From NCBI GenBank assembly GCA_033060915.1, contig CM065394.1, positions 36,699,501 to 36,763,500 on the forward strand: a DNA stretch of 64,000 nt, in the 5' to 3' direction. Positions 1 to 9,815 of the stretch are shown in pieces. Position numbers and translations under genes: made by a program. The notes under the pieces are model-generated. The model was given only the letters and a program-made list of their open reading frames with translations. It searched no databases and was not told the DNA's origin. The DNA is from Euryodendron excelsum (lineage: Eukaryota > Streptophyta > Magnoliopsida > Ericales > Pentaphylacaceae). Position 1 is the first letter of the stretch. Each line of letters begins with the position of its first letter.

Positions 1-410
1 TGGCTAGCCACGTTAGCCTGAGCTCAGCACCTAATTGTAGGCCATTACTGATGTGGCTAGCATCAGTTGCTACAGTCACAGCTGATGCTAGCAGCTCTCT
101 AAAATATGTTTTCAATTGTATGGATATGCATAGATACACTAGTTTGATAAGCGAGTGCAAGTAATTAGAAAAATAATAAAAAAATAAAAAGAACATGCCT
201 TTTAATTAAATTGGGGCTTGTGTAGTATTTTCTTTCTAATTTGGTTCTTCTTTCAATGTGTTCTTCGATAATATTTTCCAGAGAAGAACTTATATATAGA
301 TGTAAACTACTCGATACTCATTTTCTTATCTATCTCACGAACTGCCTCTCAACATTTTTAAGTATATCGTTGTGTTTCGCGATTCTTAATGGATTTTATT
401 ATTGTTGTAG
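1..410 (+). other. intron (3' part) of thionin-like copy A
   Basis: From about 110 to 410 this stretch aligns by eye with the 3' halves of the introns of copies B (about 3,680-3,783 plus 9,563-9,756) and C (about 14,160-14,457). It ends in a polypyrimidine-rich tract and TAG at 408-410. At about 197-206 it has an uninterrupted ccttttaa, the empty state of the site where copy B carries a nested LTR insertion. The first ~110 bp do not match the other introns and contain a locally repeated gctagcatcag-like motif. The short ORF at 241-426 is intron plus the start of exon 2, not a gene. Confidence 0.75.
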
Positions 411-472
411 GTTCCATGGAATTTGAAGCTTGCGCAAAAAACTGCATCCATAACTGCCACAGCAAATACTAG
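411..472 (+). CDS. thionin-like cysteine-rich peptide, copy A, exon 2 (exon 1 lies off the window)
   Basis: This is the last coding exon of a small secreted Cys-rich peptide related to the plant thionin-like family. It starts after the acceptor AG at 409-410 in phase 1 and stops with TAG at 470-472. It encodes about 20 residues with three cysteines in a C-x3-C-x3-C pattern, the same as exon 2 of copies B (9,757) and C (14,458). A conserved 3' UTR motif follows near 590-625 (tttgatagttgcgatta), also present after B and C, with an AATAAA-like signal near 575. Exon 1, which would carry the signal peptide and nine cysteines, is upstream of the window, so whether this copy is intact cannot be judged. 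The family assignment rests on Cys spacing and gene structure. Confidence 0.7.
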
Positions 473-2027
473 TGGAACCTTGCTGTATTTGTTTTAATCG
501 TTTTGGGAAAAAAAGAGCTATGTACATGTACCTGGTAAGGCATTGTTAAATGTCGACAAATGCTTCATCAATAATTAAATAAAAAGGTGCATAAATTGTT
601 TGATAGTTGCGATTATGCTTTTCTTTTCTTTTTTTTTTTTTTTTTTGGTTGTTTTCTTTCTTTTTTGACACTATATATGCTTAATAGCATCTCTTAGCAC
701 TATAATTACGGGAATGTCATGTGGATCCCCAATAATAAGCTTTGTCCAGTGCTACTGACAATCACAATTAGAAACAGATATAAATTAGCTTATCATGATA
801 CAAACAAAAAGATACGTGAATTTTTTTATTAAAAAAAAAGATTATAGGGTTTGAAAAATCACTAAAATGCCAAAAATATTTCACACACTCAATAACTAGG
901 GAAAATAATTCTCTAAACCTATTCTCATGAGGATTTCCTAGATAATAAATACAATTAGACAGTTTCAAATCTTATAATAGCTAAGAATTATATTTAATAT
1001 GTAATTTTATTTCACTGTGAAAAGAATGAGACAAGTTGTTTGTGTCCAGTCGAATGCTATTATAATATTAGTGTTTCATGGCTACACAACCATAGATGAT
1101 CTCAAGTGAGGCAGTTTGAAACAAAAACTCTCCGATAGATTCAAATATCCAGTTCTAGAACTACCCAGGTTTTGAATAAAGCTTAGCCAGAATGTAACAA
1201 TAATAATCATAGTAACACTATCTTATTTCAAAGTAACCAATTTTGGTACAATCTTGGCTTTGTTTGGTTGTGGTTACGATTTTGATTTCTCAAATTTGAT
1301 GGAACCATGTTGACAAATTAGTTCCCACTGTAAGAAAAGTTATTTTTGGCGACAATTGTTTCGTCACCAAAAGTAAGATATTTGTCGCTAAAGGTAATCA
1401 GCGACGATTACCATTTTTTCGCCAGGTTGTTGCTAAACCCTTGTCACAGAAGAGTTATCGCAACCATTTATGATTTCGTCGCCAAAAGTCATCTTTCTGC
1501 AACAAATAAATGTTCACTTTTCTATTAAAAGACCTGCCCAAAAAATGCATTAAATTTTGATTCTTTTCCTCTACATATATATTACCTAAAATTCAACCAC
1601 AGCTGGCGTGTATTCATTACTATATTCATCTTCTAAGAATTTATAAATTAAAACACGTTAAATAAAAAAAACCAAAATCCATACTACATATTAAAAAATT
1701 ACCATATACAAAGGTCCAAAATATTTAGAAACAACACAAAAGTTTGAAATAGTATGTAAAATATCTGAATATTAGGAAAAAAAAATCTTCATTGATGGCC
1801 AAATCCATCTGCATGCATGAGTCCATCGTCTATCTGTAACCATAACAAAAGGAAAGTATAAATAATCAACACCTTTATAAAACATATTTTAAATATCTAT
1901 GTGGTTAAGTGTTTAATTTCATAAATTTGCTTCCAACTCTAATCACTCTTCCCTCACCTTTTTCTTTTATTTTTCATTACCAAATCTTTGATCCATACAC
2001 AGTCTTAAGGTAGCAATTAGTAAAAAT
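473..2027. other. 3' flank of unit A / intergenic
   Basis: No gene is visible. The first ~250 bp are the 3' UTR and downstream sequence shared with units B and C. A CACTA-like terminal sequence lies at about 1,326-1,510. The AT-rich stretch near 1,940-2,010 resembles C-unit sequence near 15,840-15,930, so this flank belongs to the same duplicated unit. Confidence 0.5.
1326..1510. mobile_element. CACTA-like transposon end with subterminal repeats
   Basis: The segment opens with CACTGTAAGAAAA, two substitutions from the CACTACAAGAAAA terminus common in plant En/Spm (CACTA) elements. It continues with repeated ggcgac / cgtcgcc motifs in both orientations, typical of CACTA subterminal repeats. 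No opposite terminus is visible, so it is a fragment or a very decayed non-autonomous copy. No transposase ORF is present. Confidence 0.5.
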
Positions 2028-2845
2028 CTTATCTGTGTGATATAGAGATAGACAATCAATTAATGTTAGGTTCGACTCTCCTCCTATATATTAAAATCTG
2101 AAGAGGAGCCGAATCCAAAAATGAGTAGGGGAACCTTGCCCTCACTTAACGAAGCCTATTCATTAAGGATATGCACAAAATTTTCAAAAGTATAAAAACC
2201 TTATCTAAGCAATCTAGAGATAAGTAATCAATTAATGTTTACTTGGTTAACTAAAAGCCTATGAATGAAGAATATGCACAAAAATTTCAAAAGGATTAAA
2301 AACCTTATCTATACAATCTAGAGATTAGCAATCAATGAATGTTCACTTAGTTAACTAAGAATAGGTCTCCAAATGAGGTGAGTCGAGCCAAGTAATTGCT
2401 TGTTAAAGCTTGATTTGATAATCTTAACAAGTTTGAAATTATGTTCTAACTTAACTTATTTAATTTTTGAGTTGATTTTAAATGAGTTTTAACCAAGTCG
2501 AGCTCAAGTAACTTGAATTTTTTGGTGTATTTTTATTTATCAAGCCAATTCGAGCTGAACTAAAAAAATTAACTAGCTTTAAAATGTATTCAAGTTCGAA
2601 TTTTTTATATAACAAGCTGATCTCGAACGAGTTTTCAATCAGCCGAACACGAATCAAGCTTGACTAGTTTGATTCATTTTACATCCCTAACTAAGAAGCC
2701 TATAAATTAAGCATATGCACAAAAATTTCAAATCGTATTAAAAACTTTATCTATGCAATCTAGAGACAAGAAATCCAATTAATGTTCACTTGATTAACTA
2801 AGCAGCCTATAAATTAAAGGTATACACAAAAATTTCAACAATTAG
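2028..2845 (+). repeat. tandem ~100-bp promoter repeats upstream of thionin-like copy B
   Basis: About four head-to-tail units start near 2,028, 2,200, 2,303 and 2,743. Each contains ttatctatgcaatctagaga, a caattaatgttcactt-like stretch, a gcctataaattaagg-like stretch and atgcacaaaaatttca. The first unit carries extra sequence and the third is split by the hAT MITE at 2,362-2,689. Most units include a TATAAATTA-like core; the one at about 2,808 sits about 75 bp before the ATG and is the likely TATA box. The same array precedes copy C, so the repeats predate the B/C duplication. Confidence 0.8.
2362..2689. mobile_element. non-autonomous hAT element (MITE), 328 bp
   Basis: The element starts TAGG and ends CCTA and is flanked by a perfect 8-bp duplication, ACTAAGAA (2,354-2,361 and 2,690-2,697), the hallmark of hAT insertion. 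It interrupts one of the promoter repeats; the neighbouring repeats without it read straight through ttaactaagaagcc, giving an empty site in the same window. There is no ORF. Internally it is rich in cgagc / caagctt-type direct and inverted motifs. Confidence 0.88.

Positions 2846-2848
<3 letters not shown>

Positions 2849-2878
<30 letters not shown>
2849..2878 (+). repeat. (GA)n microsatellite in the 5' leader of copy B
   Basis: About 15 GA repeats lie directly before the ATG at 2,884. Copy C has a degenerate GA-rich tract at the same place (12,660-12,690), so it is part of the ancestral leader. Confidence 0.9.
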
Positions 2879-2880
<2 letters not shown>

Positions 2881-2883
2881 ACC

Positions 2884-3134
2884 ATGGCTGAAACTTGCAA
2901 GAAACTTGTATTCACGTTGATGCATGGTAATGATGATACTAGCTGCAGCTGTGGTGGAGGCTGGTGTTGTTGTGGATAAAAATTGCGTTCTCAAGTATTT
3001 TTTTAAATGCTTCTTCAAAACTGAGGACTGTTATTATATCTGCTACAGAAAATACAATCCGCCGATTGGCTCGGATGCGGCCGGTAATTGTGCTTTGGCC
3101 TGTGCAAAATCCAATTGCGCCAAGTTTGCACTTG
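2884..3134 (+). pseudogene. thionin-like peptide copy B, exon 1 (frameshifted)
   Basis: Exon 1 is nearly identical to exon 1 of copy C (12,698-12,944). A 4-bp insertion at about 2,922-2,926 puts the ATG at 2,884 out of frame, and that frame soon stops. A second ATG at 2,924 restarts the family frame with a shortened hydrophobic leader. Two of the nine exon-1 cysteines conserved in copy C are tyrosine here. The donor GT is at 3,135-3,136 (phase 1), matching copy C. The intron then runs 6.6 kb because of the nested LTR insertions. Most likely this is a decaying pseudogene, though translation from 2,924 cannot be excluded. It is a plant defence-type peptide gene by family. Confidence 0.8.
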
Positions 3135-3783
3135 GTAATGAAACAAACAAATCCTTATGATCTCTTGTTTATGAAATATTTTGGGTCTCTTGGGCACCTC
3201 ATCTACACTCGTCTTTCGTTTAAGATTTAAGTTACACAATCCTTCTAATTAGATAGACGAACGATTCACTAGCCTTTGAAGTGGCAAACTAAAATTTAAT
3301 TCTTGTCAAATTCTCAAATTTTAATTTAGACTAATAGTTAACTGTCACATATATTATTATGATATCTAAACACACGCTGAGACTTAAAAATAACAACCGC
3401 TTGTTTAGTTTGTAGTCAACTACATAATAAATATGGTAAATATTTTGAGATGGAAGCCATATAATAAAATATAAAAGATTGTTATATATTTAATAATGCA
3501 AATTTTAGACATATTAAAATAAAAAAATAGAATATAGATGGTCTGACCTTATGAATTATAAAAATTAACGCTATCACAATCTGACTCCCACTCTGTGTGA
3601 GGAAGACCTATTAAAAAAAAAGAAAGGACACATAGCTTATACACCGACATATCCATTTTCCCCCATAAGTAGTCAAAATATGTTTTTCATTACATGTATT
3701 TACATAGATACACTAGTTTGAGCACATGCAACGCGAATGCAAATAATTTAGAAAACCAAATGAAAAGAAACTAACTTGCCTTT
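3135..3783 (+). other. 5' part of the copy B intron
   Basis: This sequence is shared with the intron of copy C, including the stretches after 3,230 and the cacatgcaacgcgaatgcaa region near 3,722. It contains no gene. It ends at the insertion point of the nested LTR at 3,784. Confidence 0.7.
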
Positions 3784-4578
3784 TGTTTGCGTGTTTGGAC
3801 TGACAACCTACGATTGACTTACGTGGGACCCGTTTGGGAGTCCTGACAGTTGCTGAAAACAACTCACTCGAGTCTCCTGGTTGTGGAGGGGCGAGAACCA
3901 AAAGGACAAACAAGAGAAAGAGAGAGAGAGATTCATGAGCCTCTGGGTAGCTTGTGTGATAAATGTGATTAGGTTGTATACATCTGTCATAAATGTGTTA
4001 AGAGTATTTATAGTAAGTAGTGATTAGCACTGTGCGGACGCGTGGCGTCTCGTGACTAGGTAGGCCTGAGTTTCGCCATCATGACCTAGTGAAGCCATGT
4101 CAACATCCGCGGCAGGCGATTGGATGCGCTCTGCCATGGAGTCAGGCACTTGTCCAGCCATGGCTCGCCACGTGTCTATTGCATTAAATGTGCCTCGGGT
4201 CAGCATTTAATGCTTAAGATACAATTTTCGAGTGGTTCTAATGGTAGATCTCTCTGTCTTAACTAGTTAACAGGACTGGTCCCCCGCGCGCTCATGAAGT
4301 GCGCGGTTCAACGATCCCTTTGGTTCTAGCCTTCGTTCCACTGCCCATGGAGAGGGATTCCAAGCGAGAGTAAGTTAAACAGTTAGGGGCCTGGGCCTGT
4401 TAGATAGTGAGGCGCAGGGCCTCGAATCGTGCTAGGCACGGGGCTTGTTTTGCACAGGCACTCGTTTTGGCCGAAGCCGTGCAGACGCGGGGGCCTGGCT
4501 TAAGAGGAGCTCTTTGAGCTGTTTGAACGAGGCTTGGTAATGGGACGCTGATCTTACCGCAGGAGCGAAGGCGCCACG

Positions 4579-4994
4579 TGTTGGGCCTTTGTGGAGCCTA
4601 GTTCTATTTGATCCGATTTGAAGATCCCGACCCGACCCGGATAGTGTTGCGTGGTTTTTAATGGGAAATTTTCTGAGGCTTAGTCCATGGAGCGGAGGCT
4701 TGGGCCTATTTTGTAGCCCATTGTGAATCCTGTGCGCAGGATATATATAACGCAACTTTGTGATTAGGGTTTGTGTGTGAGGTTGGCATTTCTGTTGAGA
4801 GGAGAAAAAACTTATAGCCGCACTTTGTATTTTTTCCGTGATTATATTGAAAATCCCTGCAACTCTGTGGACGTAGGCAAATTGCCGAACCACGTTAAAC
4901 GTTGTCTTGTGCGTGTGATTGTTTTTCTTTGACGTTTGTTTTTCTCTATTTTTTTGTTTCTCACAGGTTGGGAATTACTGTTCAATTCCCTACA
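4579..4994 (+). repeat. 5' LTR of the Copia element
   Basis: The LTR starts TGTTGGGCC and ends CCCTACA. It contains a TATA-like atatatataa near 4,741-4,750. The 3' LTR at 9,023-9,438 is the same length and about 96% identical by eye. Confidence 0.96.
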
Positions 4995-4996
4995 AC

Positions 4997-5008
4997 TGGT
5001 ATCAGAGC
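4997..5008 (+). other. primer binding site (initiator tRNA-Met type)
   Basis: TGGTATCAGAGC lies two bases after the 5' LTR. This is the standard plant Copia primer site, complementary to the 3' end of initiator tRNA-Met. Confidence 0.93.
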
Positions 5009-5033
5009 CTAGGGTTAGGTTCGAGTGGGAGCA

Positions 5034-5860
5034 ATGACAGAGGAAGCAGGAAAGACGTCTGGAATAGAAAAGTTTGATGGCATAGACTTCGCATATTGGA
5101 GGATGCAGATTGAAGATTATCTCTATGGGAGGAAATTGCATCTGCCTCTTTTGGGAACAAAACCTGAGGCAATGGACGCTAAGGAATGGGAGCTTCTTGA
5201 CAAACAGGTACTGGGAGTTATCAGGTTAACGTTGTCTAGGTCTGTTGCACATAATGTTGTAAAGGAGAAGACCACAACAGATTTGATGAAGGCTTTGTCC
5301 GGTACGTATGAAAAGCCGTCAGCAAATAACAAGGTACATCTGATGAAGAAACTGTTCAATCTGAAGATGACAGAGAATGCATCAGTAGCACAACATCTGA
5401 ACGAATTTAACACTATCACAAATCAATTGTCGTCTGTAGAAATTGATTTTGATGATGAGATCCGTGCACTGATCGTTTTGGCTTCTTTACCAAACAATTG
5501 GGAAGCAATGAGGATGGCAGTAAGCAATTCTATGGGAAAGGAAAAGCTGAAGTACAATGACATCCGAGATTTAATTCTTGCTGAGGAGATTCGTAGAAAA
5601 GATGCAGGTGAAACCTCAAGATCTAGCTCTGCCCTAAACCTTGAGACAAGAGGCAGAAGTAATGACAGAAATTCAAACCGGGCAGATCAAACACCAAAAA
5701 TTCTAATCAGAACAGAAGCAAATCTAGATCAGGCCAACAAGTACAATGCTGGAACTGTGGGAAAATAGGTCACTTTAAGAAGCAATGCAAAAGTCCTAAG
5801 AAGAATAATGAAGATGATTCTGCCAATGCTGTAACAGAAAAAGTACAGGATGCATTACTT
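5034..5860 (+). pseudogene. gag: Copia gag (capsid and CCHC zinc knuckle), frameshifted
   Basis: The frame opens at the ATG at 5,034 and encodes a UBN2/gag-type capsid domain (about residues 10-195) like those of TNT1-type elements. A net one-base shift near 5,677-5,683 leaves the original frame to stop at 5,766-5,768, while the zinc knuckle (C-x2-C-x4-H-x4-C, about 5,748-5,790) is encoded in the next frame, which continues into protease. The upstream GTG at 5,025 is not needed as a start. Confidence 0.9.
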
Positions 5861-8800
5861 CTTGCAGTAGACAGTCCACTTGATGATTGGGTTTTGGATT
5901 TAGGAGCTTCGTATCATACCACTCCACACCGAGAAATCATACAGAATTATGCTGCAGGTGATTTTGGTAAGGTATATTTGGCTGATGGTTCAGCCTTGGA
6001 TGTTGTGGGTATGGGAGATGTTCGGATATTGTTACCAAATGGGTCTATTTGGTTACTGGAGAAGGTTCGACATATTCCTGACCTGAGGAGGAATTTGATT
6101 TCTGTTGGATAACTTGATGATGAAGGGCATGCAATGCTATTTGTTGGTGGTACTTGGAAGGTTACAAAGGGAGCTAGGGTATTGGCTCGTGGAAAGAAGA
6201 CTGGTACTCTTTATATGACCTCAAGTCCAAGGGACACAATTGCAGTTGCTGATGCAAGTACTGATACAAGTCTATGGCACTGTAGACTTGGTCACATGAG
6301 TGAGAAAGGGATGAAGATGTTACAGTCAAAAGGAAAACTGCCAAAATTGAAGTTCATTGATTTTGACATGTGTGAAAGCTGCATCTTAGGAAAGCAGAAA
6401 AAGCTAAGCTTCTTGAAAACTGTTAGGACACCGAAGGCTGAAAAATTGGAGTTAGTACACACTAACTTGTGGGGGCCCTCTCCGGTTGCATCCTTTGGAG
6501 GTTCAAGGTACTATATCACCTTCATTGATGACTTAAGCAGAAAAGTATGGGTTTATTTTCTGAAAAATAAATCTGATGTATTTGAGACTTTTAAGAAGTG
6601 GAAGGCCATGGTTGAGACAGAAACAGGTTTGAAAGTCAAATGTTTGAGGTCAGATAATGGAGGAGAGTATATAGATGGAGGGTTTAGTGAGTATTGTGCT
6701 GCACAGGGAATTAAGATGGAGAAGACCATTCTTGGGACAGCACAGCAGAATGGTGTGGCTGAGCGCATGAACAGAACTCTCAATGAGCGTGCCAGGAGTA
6801 TGAGATTGCATGCTGGACTACCAAAAACTTTCTGGGCTGATGCTGTTAGCACTGCAGCTTACTTGATAAACCGAGAACCATCAGTCCCCATGGAGTTCAG
6901 ACTTCCTGAGGAGGTTTGGAGCGGTAAAAAGGTAAAGTTTTTGCACTTAAAAGTTTTTAGTTGTGTTTCTTATGTTCACATTGATTCTGATGCTCGTAGT
7001 AAACTTGATGCAAAGTCTAAAATATGTTTTTTCATTGGCTATGGTGATGAGAAATTTGGCTATAGGTTTTGGGATGAACAAAACAGGAAAATCATCAGAA
7101 GTAGAAATGTAGTATTTAATGAACAGGTTATGTACAAGGACAGGTCAACTGTAGTGTCAGATGTTACAGAGATAAATCAAAAGAAATCTGAGTTTGTCAA
7201 CTTAAATGAATTGACTGAAAGTACTGTCCAGAAAAGGGGTGAAGAAGATAAGGAGAATGTAAACTCACAGGTAGATCCGAGTACACCTGTAGTTGAAGTT
7301 CGCAGATCTTCCAGAAATATTAGACCTCCATAGCGTTATTCACCTGCTCTAAATTATCTCATGTTGACTGATGGTGGTGAGCCAGAATGCTATAAAGAAG
7401 CCTTGCAAGATGAAAATTCAAGCAAGTGGGAGTTAGCCATGAAGGATGAGATGGATTCCTTGTTGGGGAATCAGACATGGGAACTGATTGAGTTACCAAT
7501 AGGAAAGAAGGCTTTGCACAACAAGTGGGTATATAGAACAAAGAATGAGCATGATGGTAGCAAACGTTACAAGGCCAGATTAGTCGTTAAAGGGTTCCAG
7601 CAGAAGGAGGGCATTGACTACACAGAGATATTTTCTCCTGTCGTGAAGATGTCAACAATCAGACTGGTACTAGGAATGGTGGCTGCAGAAAATTTACGTC
7701 TTGAGCAGTTAGATATGAAGACAACATTCCTTCATGGTGACTTGGAGGAAGACCTTTACATGATTCAGCCAGAAGGGTTCATTGTTCAGGGACAAAAGAA
7801 TCTAGTTTGCAAACTGAGAAAGAGCTTGTATGGCCTAAAACAAGCTCCTAGACAGTGGTATAAGAAATTTGACAGTTTTATGCATAGAATTGAGTTCAAG
7901 AGATGTGAAGCTGATCATTATTGCTATGTTAAGTCTTTTGACAATTCTTACATCATATTATTGTTGTATGTGGGTGACATGCTCATTGCAGGTTCTAGCA
8001 TTGAGGAGATTAATAATCTGAAGAAGCAATTGTCTAAACAGTTTGCAATGAAGGATTTGGGAGCTGCAAAGCAAATCCTTGGTATGAGAATTATTAGAGA
8101 CAATGCTAATGGTACTTTGAAGCTTTCATAGTCAGAGTATGTGAAGAAAGTCCTTAGCAGATTCAACATGAATGAAGCTAAACTAGTGAGCACTCCTTTG
8201 GGTAGTCATTTCAAACTAAGCAAAGAACAGTCATCGAAAACAGAAGAAGAAAGGGACTATATGAGCAAGGTACCCTATGCCTCAGCTATTGGCAGCTTAA
8301 TGTATGCTATGGTGTGTACGAGGCCAGACATTGCACATGCAGTGGGAGTTGTGAGCAGATTCATGAGTAAGCCTAGAAAATAGCATTGGGAAGCAGTCAA
8401 GTGGCTTTTGAGATATTTGAAGGGTTCATCAGATACATGTCTTTGCTTCACATGTGCAAGTTTTAAATTGCAGGGTTATGTAGATGCTGATTTTGCTGGT
8501 GATATTCATAGTAGAAAGAGTACTACTGGGTTTGTTTTTACTCTGGATGGTACAGCTATATCATGGGCTTCAAATCTACAAAAGATTGTCACATTGTCTA
8601 CTACAGAAGCTGAGTATGTTGCAGCAACTAAAGCTGGGAAGGAGACGATTTGGCTACATGGTTTCTTAGATGAATTGGGTAAGAAGCAGAAGATGGGCAT
8701 TCTACACAGTGACAGTCAGAGTGTAATCTTTCTTGCAAAAAATTCGACCTTTCATTCAAAGTCGAAGCATATGTAGACAAAATACCACTTTATCCGTTAC

Positions 8801-8929
8801 CTTGTTAAAGATAAATTGGTAATACTTAAGAAGATTTGTGGATCTAAGAACCTGGCAGATATGTTGACTAAGGGTATCACTATTGAGAAGCTGAAGCTGT
8901 GTGCAGCTTCAGTTGGCCTTCTAGCTTGA
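5861..8929 (+). pseudogene. pol: Copia pol: protease, integrase, reverse transcriptase, RNase H (multiple stops)
   Basis: A single frame is interrupted by stops at 6,110-6,112, 7,331-7,333, 8,129-8,131, 8,381-8,383 and 8,774-8,776. Order: aspartic protease near 5,890 (Leu in place of the Ser/Thr normally after the catalytic Asp); GAG-pre-integrase HHCC zinc finger near 6,270-6,410; integrase core about 6,450-6,900 (first catalytic Asp replaced by Asn, second Asp in SDNGGE and the Glu in GVAER kept); reverse transcriptase about 7,430-8,130 (YVDD box changed to YVGD near 7,966-7,977); RNase H about 8,400-8,800. The frame ends with TGA at 8,927-8,929. The element cannot move without help. Confidence 0.95.
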
Positions 8930-9009
8930 GGACATGAGGATGAGTTGCAGGGATGAGGGATTGTTTTCTTTGGAGGATTGCGGTTGATGTTGGTGATTGA
9001 ACTAGCCTC

Positions 9010-9021
9010 CAAGTGGGAGAT
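9010..9021 (+). other. polypurine tract
   Basis: The purine-rich aagtgggagat immediately precedes the 3' LTR, the expected plus-strand priming site. Confidence 0.8.
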
Positions 9022-9022
9022 T

Positions 9023-9438
9023 TGTTGGGCCTTTGTGGAGCCTAGTTCTATTTGATCCGATTTGAAGATCCCGACCCGACCCGGATAGTGTTGCGTGGTT
9101 TTTAATGAGAAATTTTCTTAGGCTTAGTCCATGGAGCGGAGGCTTGGGCCTATTTTGTAGCCCATTGTGAATCCTGTGCGCAAGATATATATAACGCAAC
9201 TTTGTGATTAGGGTTTGTGTGTGAGGTTGGCGTTTCTGTTGAGAGGAGAAAAAACCTGTAGCCGCACTCTGTATTTTTTCTCTGATTATATTGAAAATCC
9301 CTGCAACGTTGTGGACGTAGGCAAATTGCCGAACCACGTTAAACGTTGTCTTGTGCGTGTAATTGTTTTTCTTTGACGTTTGTTTTTTTCTATTTTTTTG
9401 TTTCTCATAGATTGGGAATTACTGTTCAATTCCCTACA
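9023..9438 (+). repeat. 3' LTR of the Copia element
   Basis: A 416-bp direct repeat of 4,579-4,994, followed by the target duplication CCACG. The differences from the 5' LTR are mostly transitions. Confidence 0.96.
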
Positions 9439-9756
9439 CCACGCGGATTTGCTCAGACATGGTTTGACCCATAGTTGACTTTGGGGTACACAAGGAGGCC
9501 CACGTGATCTGCCAGGGGAGCAGATGAGGTGTCACATGGCGCCCATTGACTGACTACCTACACCTTCTAACTTGGGGCTTTCATAGTATTTTGTTTCAAA
9601 TGTGTTCTTTGATAATTTTGTCGGAGGACTTCTATTTAGATATAATTATTATTACTCGATACTCATTCTTATCTATCTCCTTAACTGCCTCCTCTCAATG
9701 TTTTCAAATATATTGCTGTATTTTGCGATTCTTAATAGACTTTGTTATTGCTGTAG

Positions 9757-9815
9757 GTTCGAAAGAATTTGAAGCTTGCGGAAAAACTTGCATTGATAAC
9801 TGCTTCAGCAAATAG
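9757..9815 (+). pseudogene. thionin-like peptide copy B, exon 2
   Basis: This exon starts after the acceptor CTGTAG (AG at 9,755-9,756) in phase 1 and stops with TAG at 9,813-9,815, one codon earlier than in A and C. The three cysteines of the C-x3-C-x3-C block are kept. It is linked to exon 1 at 2,884-3,134 across a 6.6-kb intron. The reading frame of exon 2 itself is undamaged; the decay is in exon 1. Confidence 0.8.

Larger units (their letters stand above)
4579..9438 (+). mobile_element. Copia-superfamily LTR retrotransposon (Tork/TNT1-like), inactive
   Basis: A complete but mutated element of 4,860 bp. It has two 416-bp LTRs, a 5-bp target duplication CCACG (4,574-4,578 and 9,439-9,443), a PBS, gag, protease, integrase, reverse transcriptase and RNase H in Copia order, and a polypurine tract before the 3' LTR. 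The coding frame has one frameshift and five in-frame stops. By eye the LTRs differ at about 15 of 416 positions, so the insertion is fairly recent but not new. It sits inside an older solo LTR in the intron of a thionin-like gene. Confidence 0.97.
3784..9562. mobile_element. solo LTR (~0.9 kb) split by a nested Copia element
   Basis: Relative to the introns of copies A and C, copy B carries an insertion that begins TGTTTGCG at 3,784 and ends CTACA at 9,562. It is flanked by ccttt (3,779-3,783) and ccttc (9,563-9,567), a 5-bp target duplication with one change. Copies A and C have the uninterrupted site. After removing the Copia element (4,579-9,438) and its duplication, about 914 bp remain with TG...CA ends, a TATA-like box near 4,005-4,015 and no coding sequence, as expected of a solo LTR. 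The parent family cannot be assigned. Confidence 0.72.

Noticed and set aside
1346..1528. 60-codon ORF
   Set aside because: Lies in the CACTA-like terminal sequence and has no protein-like features.
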